Below, one piece after another: positions 15,599-22,310 of a stretch of DNA of 26,065 bases. This DNA is from Lachnospiraceae bacterium (GTDB lineage Bacteria; Bacillota_A; Clostridia; Lachnospirales; Lachnospiraceae), in contig JAFRYJ010000040.1 in NCBI GenBank assembly GCA_017437705.1, positions 1 to 26,065 of the forward strand, written 5' to 3'. Under the pieces are notes generated by a model. It was not told the origin of the DNA. It saw nothing but the letters and a program-made list of their open reading frames with translations, and searched no databases. A program made the position numbers and the translations under genes. Numbering within the stretch: position 1 is the stretch's first letter; every line of letters begins with the position of its first letter.

Positions 15599-16087
15599 AT
15601 GGAAAACCGTTTTATTGAACTGGTGGGAAAATTCGACGGCTTTGAGGCCGTTCACGGTTACAGGGATGAAATGGATCACTGTATCGGAGGCAGGGGAAAT
15701 ACATACTGGTTCGTCATCATGAAGGACGGAAAGACAAAGGAGAGCTTTGTCGGCATCCTTGAAGACGGCGGATGGAAGGACGTTTACATCAAAGGCAGCG
15801 GGGAAAAGAAAAAGACGAAGGCAATGCCGGAGGGATCGACGATCAAACGTATCACGAAGGAGGCTTACCTTGCACAGGATGAAGAATGGGTCACCAGGAA
15901 ACAGACGGCACTGATCGAAGATGTTATCCCCCGCAGACACTATGTTTACGGATTCGGTGAAAAGGGCCTGGACATTTCGGAGGAATACGGCATCACTATC
16001 AGCTGGTCGGATATAAACGATGTGCCGGCGGGATTTCATCTGAGAGACATACGGACGGGCGATGATGTTGAACTCCCCGAGATCTGA
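15599..16087 (+). CDS. uncharacterised protein, 162 residues
   Basis: I recognise no family. The protein looks soluble and beta-rich: short alternating strands such as TYWFVIMKD, SFVGILEDG and DVYIKGSG, then a charged loop, and a second part with HYVYGFGEKG and YGITISWSD. The frame extends upstream to 15524 inside the TfoX-N gene, but GGAGGT at 15588-15593 fits the ATG pair at 15596/15599. The second ATG has the better spacing. Codon use matches its neighbours and the frame is unbroken, so the gene is real. Function unknown. Confidence 0.72.
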   Translation: MENRFIELVGKFDGFEAVHGYRDEMDHCIGGRGNTYWFVIMKDGKTKESFVGILEDGGWKDVYIKGSGEKKKTKAMPEGSTIKRITKEAYLAQDEEWVTRKQTALIEDVIPRRHYVYGFGEKGLDISEEYGITISWSDINDVPAGFHLRDIRTGDDVELPEI

Positions 16088-16123
16088 ACCCGCAAGGACG
16101 GCATCCTGAGAAAGGAATGAAAA

Positions 16124-16396
16124 ATGATCTGCTCCTTATGCGGAAAAGAAATTGAAAAGACGCCCGGCAGCACATATATAATCTGGAAGGGAAAGCCTGT
16201 GGGACAGTACTGCTATCAGGATCTGGTGAGATCTCTGCAGGCAGAATCGATCGAGGGCGATGAAAGCCTTTTATATAATTACGACGGCATTTTTTCGGAT
16301 CCGGAGACGAATAAGAGATACAGGATCAGCCAGACCGTAACGGCCGGGCGGGGCAACATGGGTTACAGCGTATCCCTGGACATTGAGGAGATGTGA
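16124..16396 (+). CDS. small zinc-ribbon-like protein, 90 residues
   Basis: Short protein with an N-terminal CSLCGKEI motif (C-x2-C) and a second cysteine in GQYCYQDL. This looks like half of a zinc ribbon or LIM-like knuckle. The remainder is a beta-rich tail (RYRISQTVTAGRG, GYSVSLDIEE). AAAGGA at 16111-16116 supports the ATG. No family assigned. The following gene is also a cysteine-rich zinc-ribbon protein, so the two might act together; that is only positional. Confidence 0.68.
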   Translation: MICSLCGKEIEKTPGSTYIIWKGKPVGQYCYQDLVRSLQAESIEGDESLLYNYDGIFSDPETNKRYRISQTVTAGRGNMGYSVSLDIEEM

Positions 16397-16464
16397 CAGT
16401 CTGCGCTTGCGGCTGTGCTCAGGTATCGTTAACGACCCCTGAATGTGAAGACGGAGGCAGGATA

Positions 16465-17424
16465 ATGGGATTGTTTTCGGCGAACTGGAAAACGAAGGAC
16501 AGAAACAAACTTGACAAGGCACTGGCTTCGGTGCAGAAAACGACGGATCCCGGGGAGCTTAAAAGGATAGCTCTGGAGGCGCCTCTTGCCGAGGTAAAGC
16601 TGGAAGCCATAAAAAAGATCGGAGATCCGCTTATCCTCAGGGAACTGACTCTTACGGGCAATCCATTCGTGTGTTCGGAGGCCATTGCCAGGATACATGA
16701 TCAGGCAATACTCAAGGAGCTGGTATACAGTAAAGCGGCCTATCCGGACCAGGCGGTGGTAGGCATTAAGGATCAGGATGTGCTTCTGGAGATCGCAAAG
16801 ACGGCGCCCAATGGCGCTGCCCGGGTCCGGGCAGCGGAGCAGATAACAGGTCAGGATGCATTAAAGGACCTGGTGATCACCATGGTCTTCAAGGATAACG
16901 GCAGTGATATGACCGCTGCGGCGGCAGCCTCCAAACTCGAAAACATGGAGGATCTGAACAGTGCGGAGGAGACCTTAAGGCCCTGGGGAAGGAATGCGCA
17001 GAGGACGCTTGACAGCATCAGGCGCCGGAAGATACAGCTCCTGGGGCAGGGGCTGCATGACGGTGAAAGGCTGATACTTATATGCCGGAAATGCGGGAAG
17101 CAGGTGCGTTACAGGGAATACTGGGATCAGGATCACGATTCCTGGGAGGTAGACGGGGAATACTATTGCTCCTGCAAAACACACCCTGTAAAGAAAGGTG
17201 CTTTCCCCGAAGAACCGGCATGGGAGGCAGCGGTCTCAGGAAAGCCCGTTAACGGAAATTATTTTGAACTCTGCCCCGTTTGCATGCAGGTAAGGAGTGC
17301 AAACACGGGAGTAAAGGTGCTTGCGAAATGCTTCCACCTGACGTGGAACAGCGGGAAACAGCGCGACGAAGTTTTTAACGATTATAAGACCATCACCGTT
17401 CCCTATCAAAGGGCTGAATGGTGA
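16465..17424 (+). CDS. helical-repeat protein with C-terminal zinc ribbon
   Basis: Protein of 319 residues in two parts. Residues about 52-137 contain roughly three and a half helical repeats of 24-26 residues, each beginning with an I-x-D-Q-x-x-L-x-E-L pattern: IGDPLILREL, IHDQAILKEL, IKDQDVLLEI and ITGQDALKDL. These units are shorter than ordinary HEAT repeats. Residues about 205-290 hold paired cysteines (CRKC at 207-210, CSC at 235-237, CPVC at 270-273), a probable zinc ribbon. The frame opens at 16393, but GGAGG at 16454-16458 favours the ATG at 16465, which starts MGLFSANWK. The likely role is binding of protein or nucleic acid; no enzyme motif is seen. Confidence 0.75.
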   Translation: MGLFSANWKTKDRNKLDKALASVQKTTDPGELKRIALEAPLAEVKLEAIKKIGDPLILRELTLTGNPFVCSEAIARIHDQAILKELVYSKAAYPDQAVVGIKDQDVLLEIAKTAPNGAARVRAAEQITGQDALKDLVITMVFKDNGSDMTAAAAASKLENMEDLNSAEETLRPWGRNAQRTLDSIRRRKIQLLGQGLHDGERLILICRKCGKQVRYREYWDQDHDSWEVDGEYYCSCKTHPVKKGAFPEEPAWEAAVSGKPVNGNYFELCPVCMQVRSANTGVKVLAKCFHLTWNSGKQRDEVFNDYKTITVPYQRAEW

Positions 17425-17476
17425 TCAGCAGGTCTTTAAAAGCGGATCGTGACCGCCGCAGGGAGGGGTTCAAATA

Positions 17477-17818
17477 ATGAATATACAGATCTTCGGCACA
17501 AAGAAAAGCAGCGATACCAGGAAGGCGGAACGCTTTTTCAAGGAGCGCGGGATACGCTTTCAGTTTGTGGACCTGAAGGAAAAGGGCCTCAGCAAAGGCG
17601 AATTTCAGTCAGTGATGCAGGCCGTCGGCGGCCTCGATAACATGATCGACCCTGACTGCAAAGACCGGGATCTGCTGGCGCTTATCAGGTATATCGTTGA
17701 AGAGGATAAGGCTGAGAAGGTGTTTGAGAATCAGAACGTTCTGAAGCAGCCGATAGTAAGGAACGGAAAACAGGCGACCGTGGGCTATCAGCCCGATGTG
17801 TGGAAAAGCTGGCAGTAA
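17477..17818 (+). CDS. ArsC/Spx-like thioredoxin-fold protein lacking the active cysteine
   Basis: Protein of 113 residues of the ArsC/YffB/Spx family. The opening strand and loop IQIFGTKKSSDTRKAERFF is followed by FVDLKEKGLSKGEF. The C-terminal QPIVRNGKQATVGYQPDVW carries the cis-proline-type 'P-I-V-R-x-G' motif. Arsenate reductases need a cysteine in the loop after the first strand. Here that place is Ser11-Ser12, encoded AGC AGC, and the only cysteine is Cys61. Thiol-based reduction is therefore unlikely. A binding or regulatory role, as for Spx-type proteins, is more plausible, though this is inference. AGGGAGGGG at 17460-17468 is a strong ribosome site. Confidence 0.85.
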   Translation: MNIQIFGTKKSSDTRKAERFFKERGIRFQFVDLKEKGLSKGEFQSVMQAVGGLDNMIDPDCKDRDLLALIRYIVEEDKAEKVFENQNVLKQPIVRNGKQATVGYQPDVWKSWQ

Positions 17819-17836
17819 GGGTGCGCGGGGGACATT

Positions 17837-18298
17837 ATGAACAGGGAAGAGATCACGGCCATATTTGATAAATACTGCAAAAAGCTTCGGATCGTGCCCG
17901 CCTGGGACGTAAAGCTTGAGCTTATCGACGATCCGGACTGGCCGAAGACCGGGGACTTTAAAATCGACTGCGATGATAAGAAGGCCGTTCTGATGTTGAA
18001 CGTCTTAAATCCGAAGCAGGAGAATATCGAAGAGGTGATCGTCCACGAGCTTATGCATTTAAAGCTGTATCCGCTGGACCAGGTAACTGAATCTCTTATA
18101 GTAAGCAATTTCGAAGAAGATACTCCGGCCTGCGGCTTTGCGTACCGGCAGTTTTTCAATGCGCTGGAGCAGACGGTGGAAGAGCTTACAAAATGCTTCC
18201 TGCTTGAATTCGGTGACAACAGGGAGCTCTCCTACGGCAGGTGCAGCGGCATGAAGTCCTTCGACGAGCTTTACGAGGGGCTCAAAAGCATAGAGTAA
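17837..18298 (+). CDS. HExxH zinc metalloprotein, putative protease-like
   Basis: Protein of 153 residues with a zincin signature in EEVIVHELMHLKLYP (His70, Glu71, His74). It lies in a short domain preceded by a WDVKLELIDDPDWP strand-rich part and followed by a helical segment (QFFNALEQTVEEL). The size and arrangement resemble SprT/ImmA-type minimal metalloproteases, but I cannot name the family. A third zinc ligand is not certain; Glu residues in the following helix are candidates. No signal peptide, so cytosolic. GGGGGA at 17826-17831 precedes the ATG. Confidence 0.75.
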   Translation: MNREEITAIFDKYCKKLRIVPAWDVKLELIDDPDWPKTGDFKIDCDDKKAVLMLNVLNPKQENIEEVIVHELMHLKLYPLDQVTESLIVSNFEEDTPACGFAYRQFFNALEQTVEELTKCFLLEFGDNRELSYGRCSGMKSFDELYEGLKSIE

Positions 18299-18309
18299 CG
18301 GTAGACGGG

Positions 18310-18879
18310 ATGGAGATCAAAGAGACTTTTTACACAAGCGACAGAAACGTGTGGCGCAGGTTTCTCGAGGAGCATTTTGAAACGGCTGAGGAGATATGGC
18401 TCATCTACCCGATAAAGGGATCGGGGGAGGAGAGTATCACCTATAATGATGCCGTGGAGGAAGCCCTGTGCTTCGGATGGATAGACAGCACCATCAAGCA
18501 TACCGACGAATTCCACCGCGCGCAGCGCTTTACCCCCAGAAGAAAGGACAGCCCCTATTCGCAGCCGAACATTGAAAGGCTGATCTGGCTGGATGAGCGG
18601 GGCCTCATACATCCGAAGGTAAGGGAGTCCGTCCTTCCCGTAATACAGAAGCCCTTCGTGTTCCCGGAGGACATAATCGGGGCGCTTAAGCAGGACGAAA
18701 CCGTCTGGGAAAACTACACGAATTTCTCCGAGCCCTACAGGCGGATACGGGTCGCATATATCGACGCGGCCAGAGACCGTCCGGAGGAATTTCAGAAGAG
18801 GCTCGGGAATTTCGTGGAAAAGACACGGAAGAATAAACTGATAACGGGCTACGGCGGAATAGAGAAATACTATCATTAG
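18310..18879 (+). CDS. YdeI/OmpD-associated family protein
   Basis: Protein of 189 residues with the YdeI signature: an N-terminal FYTSDRNVWRRFLEEHF, IWLIYPIKGSG, then EALCFGWIDSTIK followed by RFTPRRKDSPYSQPNIERL. The C-terminal DAARDRPEEFQKRLG and the small basic stretch near the end (EKTRKNKLITGYGG) also fit. Family members have been linked to bacteriocin or peptide tolerance in Gram-negative bacteria, but no biochemical activity is established to my knowledge. The frame is open upstream to 18241, overlapping the metalloprotein gene. The ATG at 18310 fits the family N-terminus, although its ribosome site (GACGGG) is weak. Confidence 0.86.
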   Translation: MEIKETFYTSDRNVWRRFLEEHFETAEEIWLIYPIKGSGEESITYNDAVEEALCFGWIDSTIKHTDEFHRAQRFTPRRKDSPYSQPNIERLIWLDERGLIHPKVRESVLPVIQKPFVFPEDIIGALKQDETVWENYTNFSEPYRRIRVAYIDAARDRPEEFQKRLGNFVEKTRKNKLITGYGGIEKYYH

Positions 18880-18902
18880 AGATCATTTAAAGGAGCCGGC
18901 AA

Positions 18903-19361
18903 ATGACAGCAGTAATAAGACCATACACGGAAGAACGGATCGATGACGTTATCCGTTTTGAGCAGGATCTCCGACTGGAAGAGGATTTTTGGGGATGGGA
19001 GATAAACGACGAATATATCGAAAGCGTGAGAAAAAGCTTCAGTGACGATTCGTTTAAGGATTCGATCTCTCTTCTTGCCTATACGGACGGGAAAGTCGTG
19101 GGCCGTATCGACTGCTGCATGATAAAGAGCCGCTTTGACGGTTCCGTAAGGGCGTATCTCGACTGGATATGCGTAATAAAGAGTTACCGTCATCAGGGCA
19201 TCGCGCAGATGCTGCTTGACGAGCTGAGAGCACAGCTTAAGGAGAGAGGGATCGACACCCTTATTGCGATAACGGCCGCCAATGATGAAGCTCAGAGCTT
19301 TTACAGATCGGTGCCGGATTCGGAGATGAGGGACACCGCCATATGGATCAGCATCAGGTGA
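18903..19361 (+). CDS. GNAT N-acetyltransferase
   Basis: GNAT of 152 residues. The N-terminal IRPYTEERIDDVIRFEQ leads to the strand KVVGRIDCCMI. The acetyl-CoA loop is in WICVIKSYRHQGIAQMLLDEL (R-H-Q-G-I-A). The protein ends in the IAITAANDEAQSFYRSV segment, where the usual LGF is replaced by PDSEMRD, so the C-terminal strand is slightly unusual. Substrate unknown. AAAGGAG at 18891-18897 supports the ATG. The frame's stop at 19359-19361 is overlapped by a small open frame. Confidence 0.87.
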   Translation: MTAVIRPYTEERIDDVIRFEQDLRLEEDFWGWEINDEYIESVRKSFSDDSFKDSISLLAYTDGKVVGRIDCCMIKSRFDGSVRAYLDWICVIKSYRHQGIAQMLLDELRAQLKERGIDTLIAITAANDEAQSFYRSVPDSEMRDTAIWISIR

Positions 19362-19459
19362 TAACGGCGGTGGTGCTTATAAAGGGAACATCAGACAAAA
19401 AGGGTGCAGAGATGCAGCCCGAAGAGGATATACAGGATAACAGGGAGGACATAACATGA
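19358..19459 (+). CDS. possible 33-residue small ORF between GNAT and DUF3795 genes
   Basis: The 94-base gap before the DUF3795 gene is open in one frame from a GTG at 19358, overlapping the GNAT stop, to a TGA at 19457-19459, overlapping the next ATG. It would encode a charged 33-residue peptide starting MITAVVLIKG and ending DNREDIT. The double overlap is suggestive of a coupled small gene, but no ribosome site precedes the GTG and no family is recognised. It may equally be the leftover end of a lost gene or chance. Confidence 0.2.
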   Translation: MITAVVLIKGTSDKKGAEMQPEEDIQDNREDIT

Positions 19460-19788
19460 AAGAATTGATCGCGATCTGCGGACTGGACTGTGAAAAATGT
19501 GAAGCCCGCCGGGCGACGGTAAACAATGATAATGAGCTGAGGAACAAAGTCGCAAAGCTCTGGTCGGAGCTGAACAATATAACGATCACTCCGGAAATGA
19601 TAAACTGCGAGGGCTGCCGTGTGGACGGCCTCAAGACGTCCTACTGCGATAAATACTGCCCTATCAGGCAGTGCGCTCTGGAAAAGGGCTTCGGGATTTG
19701 CGGAGAATGCGCAGAGCTTGAGACCTGTGAAAAGCTGGGCATGATATTCAAAAACAACGACGAAGCCCGTGATAATCTTAAGGCGTGA
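19456..19788 (+). CDS. DUF3795 cysteine-rich protein
   Basis: Protein of 110 residues with eleven cysteines in the DUF3795 pattern: ICGLDCEKCEARRA (Cys8, 12, 15), INCEGCRVDG (Cys51, 54), YCDKYCPIRQC (Cys64, 68, 73) and FGICGECAELETCEKL (Cys82, 85, 91). This is consistent with zinc or iron-sulfur binding, and the family's function is unknown. GGGAGG at 19443-19448 supports the ATG. It sits in the run of accessory genes between two GNAT genes. A complete cysteine set argues against decay. Confidence 0.87.
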   Translation: MKELIAICGLDCEKCEARRATVNNDNELRNKVAKLWSELNNITITPEMINCEGCRVDGLKTSYCDKYCPIRQCALEKGFGICGECAELETCEKLGMIFKNNDEARDNLKA

Positions 19789-19818
19789 GCCGTAACCGCA
19801 TAAAAAGGACGGACAGCG

Positions 19819-20340
19819 ATGGAGATACGGAAATGCCGGAAAGAAGATGTTAAAGAGACCGGAGAGTTTTACGACATGACGGTCAGATGGCTCGACTGTC
19901 ATATCAACTATCCGAAATGGATATACAAGATCTACCCGTCGGAGGATTCCGCAGGCAGGATGGCAGAGGCGGGAGAGCAGTATATCTGCATCGATGACGG
20001 AAGGATCACAGGGGCCTTTGTGCTTAATACGGATCCCCAGGGAGACTATGAGAAGGGCAGCTGGAGGCGGGACGTGCCCCGCGGCTCATATCTGGTGATC
20101 CATGCAATGGCGGTGGATCCGGCGCTGCACGGACAGGGGATCGGTTCAGAGATCCTGCAGTACTGCAGGCAGACGGCAGATGCAGGCGGCTATAAGGCGC
20201 TGCGGGCCGATGCGGTCCCCGACAATCTGCCCGTTAAGCGCATGCTTGAAAAGAACGGCTTCACTCATGCCGGCGATGCGGACCTGGGCCGCGGCCTTGC
20301 CGAAATACCCGTGTTCAGCCTCTATGAGCTGAACCTTTAA
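19819..20340 (+). CDS. GNAT N-acetyltransferase
   Basis: GNAT of 173 residues. The opening MEIRKCRKEDVKETGEFYD is typical. The strand GRITGAFVLN is followed by YLVIHAMAVDPALHGQGIGSEIL (H-G-Q-G-I-G loop). The C-terminal VPDNLPVKRMLEKNGFTHAG carries the N-x-P-x-x-x-x-x-E-K-x-G-F form. Substrate unknown; the family includes amine and amino-acid acetylases. A weak AAGGAC site precedes the ATG. The 62-base gap after it holds a repeated GATCGGG and the G9 tract. Confidence 0.89.
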   Translation: MEIRKCRKEDVKETGEFYDMTVRWLDCHINYPKWIYKIYPSEDSAGRMAEAGEQYICIDDGRITGAFVLNTDPQGDYEKGSWRRDVPRGSYLVIHAMAVDPALHGQGIGSEILQYCRQTADAGGYKALRADAVPDNLPVKRMLEKNGFTHAGDADLGRGLAEIPVFSLYELNL

Positions 20341-20389
20341 GATCGGGTGATCGGGCTGTTCACGCATAAACTGTATAAGACATATGTGT

Positions 20390-20400
20390 GGGGGGGGGAG
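20390..20400 (+). promoter_or_regulatory. ribosome site made of a nine-G homopolymer
   Basis: Nine consecutive G followed by AG lie directly before the GNAT start at 20403, in the place of the Shine-Dalgarno sequence. Long G-tracts are prone to slippage in replication. A change in number would alter the spacing or strength of this ribosome site, so translation of the gene could vary between cells. Confidence 0.5.
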
Positions 20401-20402
20401 AC

Positions 20403-20927
20403 ATGGCTCTTAAGCTGATAAAACTTACAGAAGAATATAAAGAGCAGCTGGTCGAAATGATCGACGAGTGGAAGGAAGATCAGGAGCAGAACCATACTGA
20501 CCGCTCGCCCTGGACGATCTTCAAGGACGACCCCGTGGACTTTGACCGGTATCTGGAGAACCTGGAGCATGAGACCGCGTCAGAGGGCTGGGTCCCGGAT
20601 TCCGTATTCTTTCTTCTGGATGATGAGAGGGACAGGCTGCTGGGCGCCGTAAACATCCGCCATTATCTGAACGCCAGGCTCTTAAAGGACGGCGGCCATA
20701 TAGGCGACGGCATCAGGCCCACGGAAAGAAGGAAGGGATACGCCACGGAAATGATACGGCTGGCGCTTATTGAGTGCAGGAAGCTGGGCATCGACAGGGT
20801 ATTGATGGTCTGCGACAAGGACAATATCGGCTCTGCAAAGTCCATCATCAGAAACGGCGGCGTCCTGGAAAACGAGTTTACGGATGATGACGGCAGGATC
20901 GAGCAGAGATACTGGATCACGCTCTGA
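20403..20927 (+). CDS. GNAT N-acetyltransferase, paralogue of the gene at 22311
   Basis: GNAT of 174 residues from a subgroup with the signature GGHIGDGIRPTERRKGYATEM (loop R-R-K-G-Y-A). ALIECRKLGIDRVLMVCDKDN and a C-terminal NGGVLENEF...QRYWI follow. The N-terminal half is acidic (MIDEWKEDQEQ). The related gene at 22311 shares IRH-x-LN, GGHIG, PTERRKGYATEM, LGIDRVL and NGGV, so the two are duplicates that have diverged. Substrate unknown. The frame opens at a GTG (20388) in front of the G-tract, but the ATG at 20403 is the sensible start. Confidence 0.89.
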   Translation: MALKLIKLTEEYKEQLVEMIDEWKEDQEQNHTDRSPWTIFKDDPVDFDRYLENLEHETASEGWVPDSVFFLLDDERDRLLGAVNIRHYLNARLLKDGGHIGDGIRPTERRKGYATEMIRLALIECRKLGIDRVLMVCDKDNIGSAKSIIRNGGVLENEFTDDDGRIEQRYWITL

Positions 20928-20939
20928 AGGTGAATAAAA

Positions 20940-21539
20940 ATGCATCAGGAACAATATGACCTCCTTATGGAGGCTGCAGAGAAAAATGCATATATGAGCA
21001 TCGCCGTAAGTGAAGACGGTGCGCCTGTGAACAGCGGGCCGATACCCTGGGAACGGACCCTTTCCGGTTTTAATATGAGAACTCCGAAGCTTACCGTATC
21101 GGCTGCGGACCTTGTTGATGAGGCGGTGATGTCGGCTCTCGAAAGATGCGATCTGCGCGGCATGTATATATTTTCAGGCTTGTCAGACTACGGCTTTATA
21201 TCGGGGTTTAAGAGGCTTCAGGACCTTTTCATATGCCGCGGGGAGCAGATCCGGGACCTGTCTTTTGTGCGGGAACTTAAGGACCTGTTCATGTTTTATC
21301 TGGAGGATGCATCGATACCGGACTTAAAGCCCCTTATAGAGGCATGCGGCAAAGGCCCGGGCGGCCCGGGAAAGTGCTTCGGTTTCCGCCGCTGTGATGT
21401 TGCAGACACCTCGGCCCTTATGAATATCGATTTTGTACTGTCGGAGCTGCTGGTCTGGCCGGTGCCGGGCGATACTGAAGACAGATGGATCACGTCACGG
21501 AAGCCGGGCGTTTTCAGGTTTTACGAAGCAAATGAATAA
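20940..21539 (+). CDS. leucine-rich-repeat-like protein, 199 residues
   Basis: Uncharacterised protein. Residues about 71-135 contain three stretches of 20-22 residues resembling internalin-type leucine-rich repeats: LRGMYIFSGLSDYGFISGF, LQDLFICRGEQIRDLSFV and LKDLFMFYLEDASIPDLKPL. A glycine/proline-rich loop (GKGPGGPGKC) and a C-terminal strand-rich part (IDFVLSELLVWPV) follow. No signal peptide, so probably cytosolic and protein-binding. AAGGTGA at 20927-20933 supports the ATG. Its last 8 bases overlap the start of the nucleotidyltransferase-like gene (ATGAATAA), which makes the two a coupled pair. Function unknown. Confidence 0.72.
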   Translation: MHQEQYDLLMEAAEKNAYMSIAVSEDGAPVNSGPIPWERTLSGFNMRTPKLTVSAADLVDEAVMSALERCDLRGMYIFSGLSDYGFISGFKRLQDLFICRGEQIRDLSFVRELKDLFMFYLEDASIPDLKPLIEACGKGPGGPGKCFGFRRCDVADTSALMNIDFVLSELLVWPVPGDTEDRWITSRKPGVFRFYEANE

Positions 21540-21915
21540 ACAGGAGATACTGGAAGAACTTAATAAATTCCCGTTCAGCCCGGTGGAATACTGGATCATC
21601 GCCGGCGGGGCCATGGTGATGCACGGCGTCATGGAGGAGACCGCGGACATAGACCTGGGGTGCACTTCAAAAATGGCGGACCGGCTGGAGGAGCAGGGCT
21701 TTCTTAAAAGGCGGTCGCCGGAGGGCAGGAGATGCTTCGGGATCGGAGAGCTTTACGAGATCTTTGAAGAGTGGCTTTACGACGGCACGGAGACGGTCGG
21801 CGGGTACCGTGTGATCACGCTGCAGGGCCTGCTGGAAATGAAGCGGGAGCTGGGACGTGAAAAGGACATGGAAGACATAAAGCGGATCGAAGAGTTTATG
21901 AAACGCGGAGAATGA
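21532..21915 (+). CDS. nucleotidyltransferase-like protein
   Basis: Protein of 127 residues with the core of the polymerase-beta-like nucleotidyltransferase fold. The segment WIIAGGAMVMHGVMEETADIDLGCT contains the G-G motif and an Asp-x-Asp pair (DID). LQGLLEMKRELGREKDMEDI at the end resembles the helix found in AbiEii-like and DUF6036-type proteins. It is short, so it may need a partner or act as a minimal transferase. The start is the ATG at 21532, overlapping the LRR-like stop by 8 bases. The frame is also open upstream to 21433 but only through the previous gene. Substrate unknown. Confidence 0.75.
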   Translation: MNKQEILEELNKFPFSPVEYWIIAGGAMVMHGVMEETADIDLGCTSKMADRLEEQGFLKRRSPEGRRCFGIGELYEIFEEWLYDGTETVGGYRVITLQGLLEMKRELGREKDMEDIKRIEEFMKRGE

Positions 21916-21930
21916 AAGCGGGGAATTACT

Positions 21931-22296
21931 ATGATACTTGAAAGACTGCCTTACGATCTTACTGTGTGTAAGACGGGTTCGACAGAAGATATAGACCTGG
22001 ACAGCGGCTTTTACTTTATCGGCAGGACCGACGAGGAGCTGTCGCTGGTATGCAGAACGGAGGACACTCCGGAAAAGACCACAGAGCGTGATGACGGCTG
22101 GCGCGGCTTCCGCATAAAGGGAATACTGGACTTTTCTCTTGTCGGCATCCTGTCGGAGCTGGCGGGTATACTCGCAGACAACAGGATCGGCATATTTGCC
22201 GTTTCCACCTACAACACGGACTATATCCTGGTTAAAAAGGAAAACTTCGACCGTGCCATGGAGCTTCTTTCCGCGGCCGGTCATGATGTCATTTAA
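21931..22296 (+). CDS. ACT-domain protein (COG3603-like)
   Basis: Protein of 121 residues made of two small lobes. The first opens MILERLPYDLTVCKTGSTEDID with FYFIGRTDEELSLVC. The second, residues about 58-121, is an ACT-like fold with SLVGILSELAGILADNRIGIFAVSTYNTDYILV. This matches the stand-alone ACT_7 group that often senses amino acids; a sensory or allosteric role is plausible but not shown. AGCGGGGAA before the ATG serves as ribosome site. It is followed two bases later by a GNAT frame, so co-expression is likely. Confidence 0.83.
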   Translation: MILERLPYDLTVCKTGSTEDIDLDSGFYFIGRTDEELSLVCRTEDTPEKTTERDDGWRGFRIKGILDFSLVGILSELAGILADNRIGIFAVSTYNTDYILVKKENFDRAMELLSAAGHDVI

Positions 22297-22310
22297 TTAT
22301 GGAGACACAT

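Noticed and set aside
18241..18310. Longer N-terminus of the YdeI-like protein overlapping the metalloprotein gene
   Set aside because: The extra residues do not fit the family and lie in another gene's coding region.
20341..20389. Possible promoter and tandem GATCGGG repeat before the G-tract
   Set aside because: No -35/-10 pair with good match and spacing could be found; the repeat of 7 bases is too short to interpret.
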